64,000 nt of DNA, taken from assembly GCA_963932145.1 (NCBI GenBank), contig OZ010603.1, positions 82,547,255 through 82,611,254 on the forward strand. Direction: 5' to 3'. Numbering within the stretch: the first letter of the stretch is position 1; each line of letters opens with the position of its first letter. Below, one piece after another: positions 26,193-37,720 of the stretch. The notes beneath the pieces were generated by a model. That model ran no database searches. It was given only the letters and a program-made list of their open reading frames with translations, and had not been told where the DNA came from. Both the position numbers and the translations under genes were made by a program. Source of the stretch: Acanthosepion lycidas (Eukaryota; Mollusca; Cephalopoda; Sepiida; Sepiidae).

Positions 26193-29100
26193 CTTTATGC
26201 CCATAAAATTTTTCACGTAAATCCCATTGGTGAGACTCAATTATTTGCATGGTACTGTTCTTCCATGTAACTCGATATGAAATAGTTATAGGCAGATTAT
26301 AAATGAGATAATGGCCAGTCCTAATGCTAAGATAAAGAATGGAAATAGAAATATGAATGGCAAAGAGTTGAGAAGTAAACAGTGATTACCCTCTTTATGC
26401 CCATAAAATTTTTCACGGAAATCCCACTGATGAGACTCAATTATTTGCATGGTACTGTTCTTCCATGTATCTCGATATGAAATATATTTAGGCAGATTAT
26501 AAATGAGTTAATGGCCTGTCCTAATGCTAAGTAAATGAATGGAAATAGAAATATGAATGGCAAAGAGTAGAGAAATAAACAGTGATTACCCACTTTATAC
26601 CCATAAAATTTTTCACGTAAATCCCACTGAGACGCACTTTTTTGCATGGTACTGTTCTTCCATGTATCTCGATATGAAATATTTTTAGGCAGATTATAAA
26701 TGAGTTAATGTCCTGTCCTAATGCTAAGATAAAAATGGAAATAGAAATATGAATGGCAAAGTGTAGAGAAATAAACAGTGATTACCCACTTTATGCCCAT
26801 AAAATTTTTCACGGAAATCACACTGATGAGACTCAATTATTTGCATGGTACTGTTCTTACATGTAACTCGATATGAAATAGTAATAGGCAGATTATAAAT
26901 GAGTTAATGGCCTGTCCTAATGCTAAGTTAAAGAATGGAAATAGAAATATGAATGGCAAAGTGTAGAGAAATAAACAGTGATTACCCACTTTATGCACAT
27001 AAAATTTTCACGGAAATCCCACTGATGAGACTCAATTATTTGCATGGTACTGTTCTTCCATGTATCTCGATATGAAATAGGTATAGGCAGATTATAAATG
27101 ACTTAATGTCCTGTCCTAATGCTAAGTTAAAAATGGAAATAGAAATATGAATGGCAAAGTGTAGAGAAATAAACAGTGATTACCCACTTTATGCCCATAA
27201 AATTTTTCACGGAAATCCCACTGATGAGACTCAATTATTTGCATGGTACTGTTCTTCCATGTATCTCGATATGAAATAGTTATAGGCAGATTATAAATGA
27301 GTTAATGTCCTGTCCTAAAACTAAGTTAAAAATGGAAATAGAAATATGAATGGCAAAGTGTAGAGAAATAAACAGTGATTACCCACTTTATGCCCATAAA
27401 ATTTTTCACGGAAATCCCACTGATAAGACACAATTATTTGCATGGTACTGTTCTTCCATGTATCTCGACATGAAATATTTTTAGGCAGACTATAAATGAG
27501 TTAATGTCCTGTCCTAAAACTAAGTTAAAGTATGGAAATAGAAATATGAATGGCAAAGAGTAGAGAAATAAACAGTGATTACCAACTTTATGCCCATAAA
27601 ATTTTTCACGTAAATCCCACTGATGAGACTCAATTATTTGCATGATACTGTTCTTCCATGTATCTCGATATGAAATATTTTTAGGCAGACTATAAATGAG
27701 TTAATGGCCTGTCCTAATGCTAAGTTAAAGTATGGAAATAGAAATATGAATGGCAAAGAGTAGAGAAAAAAAAAGTGATTAACCACTTTATGCCCATAAA
27801 ATTTTTCACGGAAATCCCACTGATGAGACTCAATTATTTGCATGCTACTTTTCTTCCATGTATCTCGATATGAAATATTTTTAGGCAGATTATAAATGAG
27901 TTAATGGCCTGTCCTAATGCTAAGTTAAATAATTGAAATAAAAATATGAATGGCAAAGAGTAGAGAAATAAACAGTGACTACCCACTTTATGCCCATAAA
28001 ATTTTTCACGGAAATCCCACTGATGAGACTCAATTATTTGCATGGTACTGTTCTTCCATGTATCTCGATATGAAATATTTTTACAAAGATTATAAATGAG
28101 TTAATGGCCTGTCCTAATGTTAAGTTAAAGAATGGAAATAGAAATATGAATGGCAAAAAGTAGAGAAATATACAGTGATTACCCACTTTATGCCCATAAA
28201 ATTTTTCACGGAAATCCCACTGATGAGACTCAATTATTTGCATGGTACTGTTCTTCCATGTATCTCGATATGAAATATTTTTAGGCAGACTCGAAATGAG
28301 TTAATGACTTGTCCTAATGCTAAGTTAAAGTATGGAAATAGAAATATGAATAGCAAAGAGTAGAGAAATAAACAGTGATTACCCACTTTATGTCCATAAA
28401 ATTTTTCACGGAAATCCCACTGATGAGACTCAATTGTTTGCATGGTACTATACTTCCATGTATCTCGATATGAAATGTTTTTAGGCAGATTATAAATGAG
28501 TGAACGGCCTGTCCTAATGCTAAGTTAAAGAATGGAAATAGAAATATGAATGGCAAAGAGTAGATAAATAAACAGTGATTACCCACTTTATGCCCATAAA
28601 ATTTTTTACGGAAATCCCACTGATGAGACTCAATTATTTGCATGGTACTGTTCTTCCATGTATCTCGATAAGAAATATTTTCAGGCAGATTATAAATGAG
28701 TTAATGGCCTGTCCTAATGCTAAGTTAATGAATAGAAATATAAATTTGAATGGCAAAGAGTAGAGAAATAAACAGTGATTACACACTTTATGCCCATAAA
28801 ATTTTTCACGGAAATCCCACTGATGAGACTCAATTATTTGCATGGTACTGTTCTTCCATTTATCTCGATATGAAATATTTTTAGGCAGATTATAAATGAG
28901 TTAATGGCCTGTCCTAATGCTAAGTTAAAGAATGGAAATAGAGATATGAATGGCAAAGAGTAGAGAAATAAACAGTGATAATCCAATTTATGCCCATAAA
29001 ATTTTTCACGGAAATCCCACTGATGAGACTCAATTATTGCCATCGTACTGTTTTTCCATATATCTCGATATGAAATATTTTTAGGCAGACTATAAATGAG

Positions 29101-29585
29101 TTAATGGCCTGTCCTGATGCTAAGTTAAAGAATGGAAATAGAAATTTGAATGGCAACGAGTAGAGAAATAAACAGTGATTACCCACTTTATGCCCATAAA
29201 ATTTTTCACGTAAATCCCACTGATGAGACTCAATTATTTGCATGGTACTGTTCTTCCATGTAACTCGATATGAAATAGTTTTAGGCAGATTATAAATGAG
29301 TTAATGGCCTGTCCTAATGCTAAGTTAAAGAATGGAAATAGAAATATGAATGGCAAAGAGTAGAGAAATAAACAGTGATTACCCACTTTATGCCCATAAA
29401 ATTTTTCACGGAAATCCCAGTCATGTGACTCAATTATTTGCATGGTACTGTTCTTCCATGTATCTCGATATGAAATATTTTTAGGCAGATTATAAATGAG
29501 TTAATGGCCTGTCCTAATGCTAATATAAAGAATGGAAATAAAAATATGAATGGCAAAGAGTAGAGAAATAAACAGTGATTACCCA
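26193..29585 (-). repeat. 3393-bp higher-order unit, copy 2
   Basis: This is the direct tandem duplicate of 22,800-26,192, in the same orientation and beginning where copy 1 ends. Homology includes every single-base variant and indel I compared except two. It contains cassette copy 3 at about 28.42-28.77 kb. A duplication this long with so few differences is young relative to the divergence of ordinary neighbouring monomers, or else reflects an assembly duplication. Confidence 0.95.
28422..28767 (-). repeat. Marker cassette copy 3
   Basis: This is a copy of the GAGTGAACGGCC monomer pair exactly 3393 bp from copy 2, carried inside the second higher-order unit. It shares with copy 2 the AATGAATAGAAATATAAATTTG variant; copies 1 and 4 have GAATGGAAATATAAA at that place. 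Copies 2 and 3 are therefore the closest relatives. Confidence 0.9.
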
Positions 29586-30300
29586 CTTTATGCCCATAAA
29601 ATTTTTCACGTAAATCCCATTGGTGAGACTCAATTATTTGCATGGTACTGTTCTTCCATGTAACTCGATATGAAATAGTTATAGGCAGATTATAAATGAG
29701 ATAATGGCCTGTCCTAATGCCAAGATAAAGAATGGAAATAGAAATATGAATGGCAAAGAGTTGAGAAGTAAACAGTGATTACCCTCTTTATGCCCATAAA
29801 ATTTTTTACGGAAATCCCACTGATGAGACTCAATTATTTGCATGGTACTGTTCTTCCATGTATCTCGATATGAAATATATTAGGCAGATTATAAATGAGT
29901 TAATGGCCTGTCCTAATGCTAAGTTAATGAATGGAAATAGAAATATGAATGGCAAAGAGTAGAGAAATAAACAGTGATTACCCACTTTATACCCATAAAA
30001 TTTTTCACGTAAATCCCACTGATGAGACGCACTTTTTTGCATGGTACTGTTCTTCCATGTATCTCGATATGAAATATTTTTAGGCAGATTATAAATGAGT
30101 TAATGTCCTGTCCCAATGCTAAGATAAAAATGGAAATAGAAATATGAATGGCAAAGAGTAGAGAAATAAACAGTGATTACCCACTTTATACCCATAAAAT
30201 TTTTCACGGAAATCCCACTGATGAGACTCAATTATTTGCATGCTACTGTTCTTCCATGTATCTCGATATGAAACATTTTTAGGCAGATTATAAATGAGTT
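29330..30300 (-). repeat. About 970-bp segment repeated at +1997 bp
   Basis: This matches 31.33-32.30 kb with a constant shift of 1997 bp (ten monomers). Shared rare markers include CCCAGTCATGTGACTC, CTAATATAAAG, GAGTTGAGAAGTAAAC, AATATATTAGGC, GACGCACTTTTTTGC and TGTCCTGTCCCAATGC. The match ends at a precise point where TGTCCTGTCCCAATG gives way to GGCCTGTACTAATG in the second copy. Confidence 0.88.
29586..30140 (-). repeat. Diverged third partial copy of the 3393-bp unit
   Basis: The tandem register continues past copy 2, but with more differences. These include TGGCCTGTCCTAATGCC against TGGCCAGTCCTAATGCT, TTTTTTACGG against TTTTTCACGG, a missing T in ATATATTAGG, AAGTTAATG against AAGTAAATG, and an intact CCCACTGATGAGACGC where copies 1 and 2 lack 4 bp. 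It looks like an older copy of the same unit, and shows which indels arose in copies 1 and 2. Confidence 0.78.
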
Positions 30301-31329
30301 AATGTCCTGTCCCAATGCTAAGATAAAAATGGAAATAGAAATATGAATGGCAAAGTGTAGAGAAATAAACAGTGATTACCCACTTTATGCCCATAAAATT
30401 TTTCACGGAAATCCCACTGATGAGACTCAATTATTTGCATGGTACTGTTCTTCCATGTATCTCGATAAGAAATATTTTCAGGCAGATTATAAATGAGTTA
30501 ATGGCCTGTCTTAATGCTAAGTTAATGAATGGAAATATAAATTTGAATGGCAAAGAGTAGAGAAATAAACAGTGATTACCCACTTTATGCCCATAAAATT
30601 TTTCACGGAAACCGCACTGATGAGACTCAATTATGTGCATGGTACTGTTCTTCCATGTATCTCGATATGAAACATTTTTAGGCAGATTATAAATGAGTTA
30701 ATGGCCTGTCCTAATGCTAAGTTAAAGTATGGAAATAGAAATATGAATGGCAAAGAGTAGAGAAATAAACAGTGATTACCCACTTTATGCCCATAAAATT
30801 TTTCACGGAAATCCCACTGATGAGACTCAATTATTTGCATGCTACTGTTCTTCCATGTATCTCGATATGAAACATTTTTAGGCAGATTATAAATGAGTTA
30901 ATGGCCTGTACTAATGCTAAGTTAAAGAATGGAAATAGAAATATGAATGGCAAAGAGTAGAGAAATAAACAGTGATTACCCACTTTATGCCCATAAAATT
31001 TTTCTCGGAAATCCCACTGATGTGACTCAATTATTTCCATGGTACTGTTCTTTCATGTATCTCGATATGAAATATTTTTAGGCAGATTATAAATGAGTTA
31101 ATGGCCTGTCCTAATGCTAAGTTAAAGAATGGAAATAGAAATATGAATGGCAAAAAGTAGAGAAATATACAGTGATTACCCACTTTATGCCCATAAAATT
31201 TTTCACGGAAATCTAACTGATGAGACTCAATTATTTGCATGGTACTGTTCTTCCATGTATCTCGATATGAAATATTTTTAGGCAGACTATAAATGAGTTA
31301 ATGGCCTGTCCTAATGCTGAGTTAATGAA

Positions 31330-32300
31330 TGGAAATAGAAATATGAATGGCAAAGAGTAGAGAAATAAACAGTGATTACCCACTTTATGCCCATAAAATT
31401 TTTCACGGAAATCCCAGTCATGTGACTCAATTATTTGCATGGTACTGTTCTTCCATGTATCTCGATATGAAATATTTTTAGGCAGATTATAAATGAGTTA
31501 ATGGCCTGTCCTAATGCTAATATAAAGAATGGAAATAAAAATATGAATGGCAAAGAGTAGAGAAATAAACAGTGATTACCCACTTTATGCCCATAAAATT
31601 TTTCACGTAAATCCCATTGATGAGACTCAATTATTTGCATGGTACTGTTCTTCCATGTAACTCGATATGAAATAGTTATAGGCAGATTATAAATGAGATA
31701 ATGGCCTGTCCTAATGCCAAGATAAAGAATGGAAATAGAAATATGAATGGCAAAGAGTTGAGAAGTAAACAGTGATTACCCTCTTTATGCCCATAAAATT
31801 TTTTACGGAAATCCCACTGATGAGACTCAATTATTTGCATGGTACTGTTCTTCCATGTATCTCGATATGAAATATATTAGGCAGATTATAAATGAGTTAA
31901 TGGCCTGTCCTAATGCTAAGTTAATGAATGGAAATAGAAATATGAATGGAAAAGAGTAGAGAAATAAACAGTGATTACCCACTTTATACCCATAAAATTT
32001 TTCACGTAAATCCCACTGATGAGACGCACTTTTTTGCATGGTACTGTTCTTCCATGTATCTCGATATGAAATATTTTTAGGCAGATTATAAATGAGTTAA
32101 TGTCCTGTCCCAATGCTAAGATAAAAATGGAAATAGAAATATGAATGGCAAAGAGTAGAGAAATAAACAGTGATTACCCACTTTATACCCATAAAATTTT
32201 TCACGGAAATCCCACTGATGAGACTCAATTATTTGCATGCTACTGTTCTTCCATGTATCTCGATATGAAACATTTTTAGGCAGATTATAAATGAGTTAAT
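31330..32300 (-). repeat. Second copy of the 1997-bp-shift segment
   Basis: This is the partner of 29.33-30.30 kb, with a few substitutions such as TGGAAAAGAG against TGGCAAAGAG near 31,950. Immediately beyond its end, the sequence follows a different donor (30.90-31.28 kb, shift 1398 bp), so a recombination breakpoint lies at about 32.30 kb. Confidence 0.88.
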
Positions 32301-32680
32301 GGCCTGTACTAATGCTAAGTTAAAGAATGGAAATAGAAATATGAATGGCAAAGAGTAGAGAAATAAACAGTGATTACCCACTTTATACCCATAAAATTTT
32401 TCTCGGAAATCCCACTGATGTGACTCAATTATTTCCATGGTACTGTTCTTTCATGTATCTCGATATGAAATATTTTTAGGCAGATTATAAATGAGTTAAT
32501 GGCCTGTCCTAATGCTAAGTTAAAGAATGGAAATAGAAATATGAATGGCAAAAAGTAGAGAAATATACAGTGATTACCCACTTTATGCCCATAAAATTTT
32601 TCACGGAAATCTAACTGATGAGACTCAATTATTTGCATGGTACTGTTCTTCCATGTATCTCGATATGAAATATTTTTAGG
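32300..32680 (-). repeat. Segment matching 30.90-31.28 kb (shift 1398 bp)
   Basis: The ordered markers GGCCTGTACTAATGC, TTTTCTCGGAAATCC, TATTTCCATGGTACTG, GTTCTTTCATG, CAAAAAGTAGAGAAATATAC and GAAATCTAACTGATG all match 30.90-31.28 kb. The flanks match other places, so this roughly two-monomer piece is part of a mosaic at 31.3-33.9 kb. Confidence 0.82.
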
Positions 32681-32816
32681 CAGACTATAAATGAGTTAAT
32701 GGCTTGTCCTAATGCTAAGTTAAAGTATGGAAATAGAAATATGAATAGCAAAGAGTAGAGAAATAAACAGTGATTACCCACTTTATGTCCATAAAATTTT
32801 TCACGGAAATCCCACT

Positions 32817-33162
32817 GATGAGACTCAATTGTTTGCATGGTACTATACTTCCATGTATCTCGATATAAAATGTTTTTAGGCAGATTATAAATGAGTGAAC
32901 GGCCTGTCCTAATGCTAAGTTAAAGAATGGAAATAGAAATATGAATGGCAAAGAGTAGATAAATAAACAGTGATTACCCACTTTATGCCCATTAAATTTT
33001 TTACGGAAATCCCACTGATGAGACTCAATTATTTGCATGGTACTGTTCTTCCATGTATCTCGATAAGAAATATTTTCAGTCAGATTATAAATGAGTTAAT
33101 GGCCTGTCCTAATGCTAAGTTAATGAATGGAAATATAAATTTGAATGGCAAAGAGTAGAGAA
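32817..33162 (-). repeat. Marker cassette copy 4
   Basis: This is the GAGTGAACGGCC monomer pair, 4395 bp from copy 3. It has private changes including CGATATAAAATG, CCATTAAATTTTTTACGG and TTTTCAGTCAG. It is flanked on the right by monomers related to 30.5-31.05 kb, not to the right flank of copies 2 and 3, so the copied tract ends close to the cassette. Confidence 0.85.
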
Positions 33163-33650
33163 ATAAACAGTGATTACCCAATTTATGCCCATAAAATTTT
33201 TCACGGAAACCGCACTGATGAGACTCAATTATGTGCATGGTACTGTTCTTCCATGTATCTCGATATGAAACATTTTTAGGCAGATTATAAATGAGTTAAT
33301 GGCCTGTCCTAATGCTAAGTTAAAGTATGGAAATAGAAATATGAATGGCAAAGAGTAGAGAAATAAACAGTGATTACCCACTTTATGCCCATAAAATTTT
33401 TCACGGAAATCCCACTGATGAGACTCAATTATTTGCATGGTACTGTTCTTCCATGTATCTCGATATGAAACATTTTTAGGCAGATTATAAATGAGTTAAT
33501 GGCCTGTACTAATGCTAAGTTAAAGAATGGAAATAGAAATATGAATGGCAAAGAGTAGAGAAATAAACAGTGATTACCCACTTTATGCCCATAAAATTTT
33601 TCTCGGAAATCCCACTGATGTGACTCAATTATTTCCATGGTACTGTTCTT
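32960..33650 (-). repeat. Segment matching 30.36-31.05 kb (shift 2598 bp)
   Basis: This shares GATAAGAAATATTTTCAG, AATGAATGGAAATATAAAT, GGAAACCGCACTGATG, AATTATGTGCATGG, GAAACATTTTTAGG and GGCCTGTACTAATGC with 30.36-31.05 kb. The following monomers at 33.63-34.10 kb instead resemble 21.25-21.72 kb (CATGGAATTCCCACTG, CTGATCTTCC, CCTAATGGTAAG). The donor therefore switches again near 33.65 kb. Confidence 0.82.
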
Positions 33651-35819
33651 TCATGTATCTCGATATGAAATATTTTTAGGCAGATTATAAATGAGTTAAT
33701 GGCATGTCCTAATGCTAAGTTAAAGAATGGAAATATATATATGAATGGCAAAGAGTAGTGAAATAAACAGTGATTACCCACTTTATGCCCATAAAATTTT
33801 TCATGGAATTCCCACTGATGAGACTCAATTATGTGCATGGTACTGATCTTCCATGTATCTCGATATGAAATATTTTTAGGCAGATTATAAATGATTTGAT
33901 GGCCTGTCCTAATGGTAAGTTAAAGAATGGAAATAGAAATATGAATGGCAAAGATTAGATAAATAAACAGTGATTACCCACTTTATACCCATAAAATTTT
34001 TCACGGAAATCCCACTGATGAGACTCAATTATTTGCATGGTAAAGTACTTCCATGTATCTCGATATGAAATATTTTTAGGGAAATATAAATGAGTTAATG
34101 GACTGTCCTAATGCTAATTTAAAGAATGGAAATAGAAATTTGAATGGCAACGAGTAGAGAAATAAACAGTGATTACCCACTTTATGCCCATAAAATATTT
34201 CACGGAAATCACACTGATGAGACTCAATTATTTGCATGGTACTGTTCTTCCATGTAACTCGATATGAAATAGTTTTAGGCAGATTATAAATGAGTTAATG
34301 GCCTGTCCTAATGCTAATATAAAGAATGGAAATAGAAATATGAATGGCAAAGAGTTGAGAAGTAAACAGTGATTACCCTCTTTATGCCCATAAAATTTTT
34401 CACGGAAATCCCACTTATGAGACTCAATTATTTGCATGGTACTGTTCTTCCATGTATCTCGATATGAAATATTTTTACAAAGATTATAAATGAGTTAATG
34501 GCCTGTCCTAATGTTAAGTTAAAGAATGGAAATAGAAATATGAATGGCAAAAAGTAGAGAAATATACAGTGATTACCCACTTTATACCCAGAAAATTTTT
34601 CACGTAAATCCCATTGATGAGACTCAATTATTTGCATGGTACTGTTCTTCCATGTATCTCGATATGAAATATTTTTAGGCAGACTATAAATGAGTTAATG
34701 GCTTGTCCTAATGCTAAGATAAAGAATGGAAATAGAAATATGAATGGCAACCTGTAGAAAAATAAACAGTGATTACCCACTTTATTCCCATAAAATTTTT
34801 CCCGGAAATCCCAATGATGAGATTCAATTATTTGCATGGTACTGTTCTTCCATGTATCTCCATATGAAATATTTTTAGGCAGATTATAAATGAGTTAATG
34901 GCCTGTCCTAATGCTAAGTTAAAGAATGGAAATAGAAATATGTATCGCAAAGTGTAGAGAAATAAACAGTGATTACCCACTTTATGCCCATAAAATTTTT
35001 CAAGGAAATCCCACTGATGAGACTCAAATAATTGCATGGTAATGTTCTTCCATGTATCTCGATATGAAATATTTTTATGCAGATTATAAATGAGTTAATG
35101 GCCTGTCCTAATACTAAGTTAAAAATGGACATAGAAATATGAATGGCAAAGTGTAGAGAAATAAACAGTGATTACCCACTTTATGCCCATAAAATTTTTC
35201 ACCGAAATCCCTCTGATGAGACTCAATTATTTGCATGGTACTGTTCTTCCATGTATCTCGATATGAAATATTTTTAGGCAGACTATAAATGAGTTAATGG
35301 CTTGTCCTAATGCTAAGTTAAAGTATGGAAATAGAAATATGAATGGCAAAGAGTAGAGAAATAAACAGTGATTAACCACTTTATGCCCATAAAAATTTTT
35401 CACGGAAATCCCACTGATGAGACTCAATTATTTGCATGGTACTGTTCTTCCATGTATCTCGATATGAAATATTTTTAGGCAGACTATAAATGAGTTAATG
35501 GCCTGTCCTAATGCTAAGTTAAAGAAGGGAAATAGAAATATGAATGGCAAAGAGTAGAGAAGTAAACAGTGATTACCCACTTTATGCCCATAAAATTTTT
35601 CACGGAAATCCCAGTGATGAGACTCAATTATTTGCATGGTACTGTTCTTCCATGTATCTCGATATGAAATATTTCTAGGCAGACTATAAATGAGTTAATG
35701 GCCTGTCCTAATGCTAAGATAAAGAATGGAAATAGAAATATGAATGGCAAAGTGTAGAGAAATAAACAGTGATTACCCACTTTATGTCCATAAAATTTTT
35801 CACGGAAATCCCACTGATG

Positions 35820-36120
35820 AGACTCAATTGTTTGCATGGTACTATTCTTCCATGTATCTCGATATGAAATGTTTTTAGGCAGATTATAAATGAGTTAATG
35901 GCCTGTCCTAATGCTAAGTTAAAGAATGGAAATAGAAATATGAATACAAAGGGTAGATAAATAAACAGTGATTACCCACTTTATGCCCATAAAATATTTC
36001 ACGGAAATCCCACTGATGAGACTCAATTATTTGCATGGTACTGTTCTGCCATGTATCTCGATAAGAAATATTTTCAGGCAGATTATAAATGTGTTAATGG
36101 CCTGACCTAATGCTAAGTTA
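35820..36120 (-). repeat. Marker cassette copy 5 (diverged)
   Basis: It keeps CAATTGTTTGCATGG, TACTATTCTTCC, GAAATGTTTTTAGG, AGATAAATAAAC and GATAAGAAATATTTTCAGG in the same order, but has GAGTTAATGGCC instead of GAGTGAACGGCC and a 2-bp loss in ATGAATACAAAGGG. It is either the oldest copy or one partly converted back toward the local consensus. Confidence 0.7.
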
Positions 36121-36139
36121 AAGAATGGAAATAGAAATA

Positions 36140-37400
36140 TGAATGGCAAAGATTAGATAAATAAACAGTGATTACCCACTTTATGCCCATAAAATTTTTC
36201 ACGGAAATCCCACTGATGAGACTCAATTATTTGCATGGTAAAGTACTTCCATGTATCTCAATATGAAATATTTTTAGGGAAATATAAATGAGTTAATGGA
36301 CGGTCCTAATGCTAATTTAAAGAATGGAAATAGAATTATGAATGGCAAAGAGTAGACAAATAAACAGTGATTACCCACTTTATGCCCAGAAAATTTTTCC
36401 CGAAATCCCACTGATGAGACTCACTTATTTGCATGGTACTGTTCTTCCTTGTATCTCGATATGAAATATTTTTAAACAGATTATAAATGAGTTAATGTCT
36501 TGTCCTAATGCTAAGTTAAAAGAATGGAAATAGAAATATGAATGGCAAACAGAAGAGAAATATACAGTGATCACCCACTTTATGCCCATAAAATTTTTCA
36601 CGGAAATCCCACTAATGTGACTCAATTATTTGCAATGTACTGTTCTTCCATGTCTCTTGATATGAAATATTATTAGGCAGATTATAAATGAGTTAATGGC
36701 CTGTCCTAATGTAAAGTTAAAGAATGGAAATATAAATATGAATGGCAAAGAGTAGAGAAATAAACAGTGATTACCCACTTTATGCCCATAAAATTTTTCC
36801 CAGAAATCCCACTGATGAGACTCAATTATGTGCATGGTACTGTTCTTCCATGCATCTCAATATGAAATATTTATAGGCAGATTATAAATTAGTTAATGGC
36901 CTGTCCTAATGTTAAGTTAAAGAATGGAAATAGAAATATGAAATGGCAAAGAGTAGAGAAATAAACAGTGAATACCCACTTTATTCCCATAAAATTTTTC
37001 CCGGAAATCCCACTGATGAGACTCAATTATTTGCATGGTACTGTTCTTCCATGTATCTCGATATGAAATATTTTTAGGCAGATTATAAATGAGTTAATGG
37101 CCTGTCCTAATGCTAAGTTAACAAATGGAAATAGAAATATGAATGGCAAAGAGTAGAGAAATAAATAGTGATTACCCACTTTATGCCCATAAAATATTTC
37201 ACGGAAATCCCACTGATGAGACGCAATTATTTGCATGGTACTGTTCTTCCATGTATCTCGAGATGAAATATTTTTAAACAGATTATAAATGAGTTAATGG
37301 CCTGTCCTAATGCTAAGTTAACGAATGGAAATAGAAATATGAATGGCAACCTGTAGAAAAATAAACAGTGATTACCCACTTATGCCCATAAAATTTTTCA
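36140..37400 (-). repeat. Second copy of the 14.6-kb-distant segment
   Basis: This is the partner of 21.57-22.82 kb. Rare variants occur in the same order, including the ATGAAATGGC insertion, AGTGAATACCC, TTATTCCCATAAAA, AGATGAAATATTTTTAAACAG and CCCACTTATGCC. Part of this segment (about 37.03-37.70 kb) recurs again at 39.22-39.90 kb. Confidence 0.87.
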
Positions 37401-37720
37401 CGGAAATCCCACTGATGAGACTCAATTATTTGCATGGTACTATTCTTCCAAGTTTCTCGATATGAAATACTTTTAGGCAGATTATAAATGAGTTAATGAC
37501 CTGCCCTAATGCTAAGTTAAAGAATGGAAATAGAAATATGAATCGCAAAGTGTAGAGAAATAAACAGTGATTAGCGACTTTATCCCCATAAAATTTTTCA
37601 CGGAAATCCCACTGATGAGACTCAATTATTTGCATGGTACTGTTCTTCCATGTATCTCGAAATGAAATATTTTTAGGCAGATTATAAATGAGTTAATGGC
37701 CTGTCCTAATGCTAAGTTAA
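37027..37720 (-). repeat. Segment repeated at 39.22-39.92 kb (shift 2196 bp)
   Basis: Shared markers are AAATAGTGATTACCC, AATATTTCACGG, GAGACGCAATT, CTCGAGATGAAA, CAACCTGTAGAAAAA, TACTATTCTT with CAAGTTTCTCG, TGCCCTAATGC, AATCGCAAAG and TTAGCGACTTTATCC. The shift is 2196 bp (11 monomers). Confidence 0.85.

Noticed and set aside
26613..26650. Possible insertion at the odd CCCACTGAGACGCACTTTTTTGC monomer.
   Set aside because: It is the normal monomer with a 4-bp loss and a few substitutions. The same form occurs 3393 bp earlier, and an intact form occurs near 30.02 and 32.02 kb.
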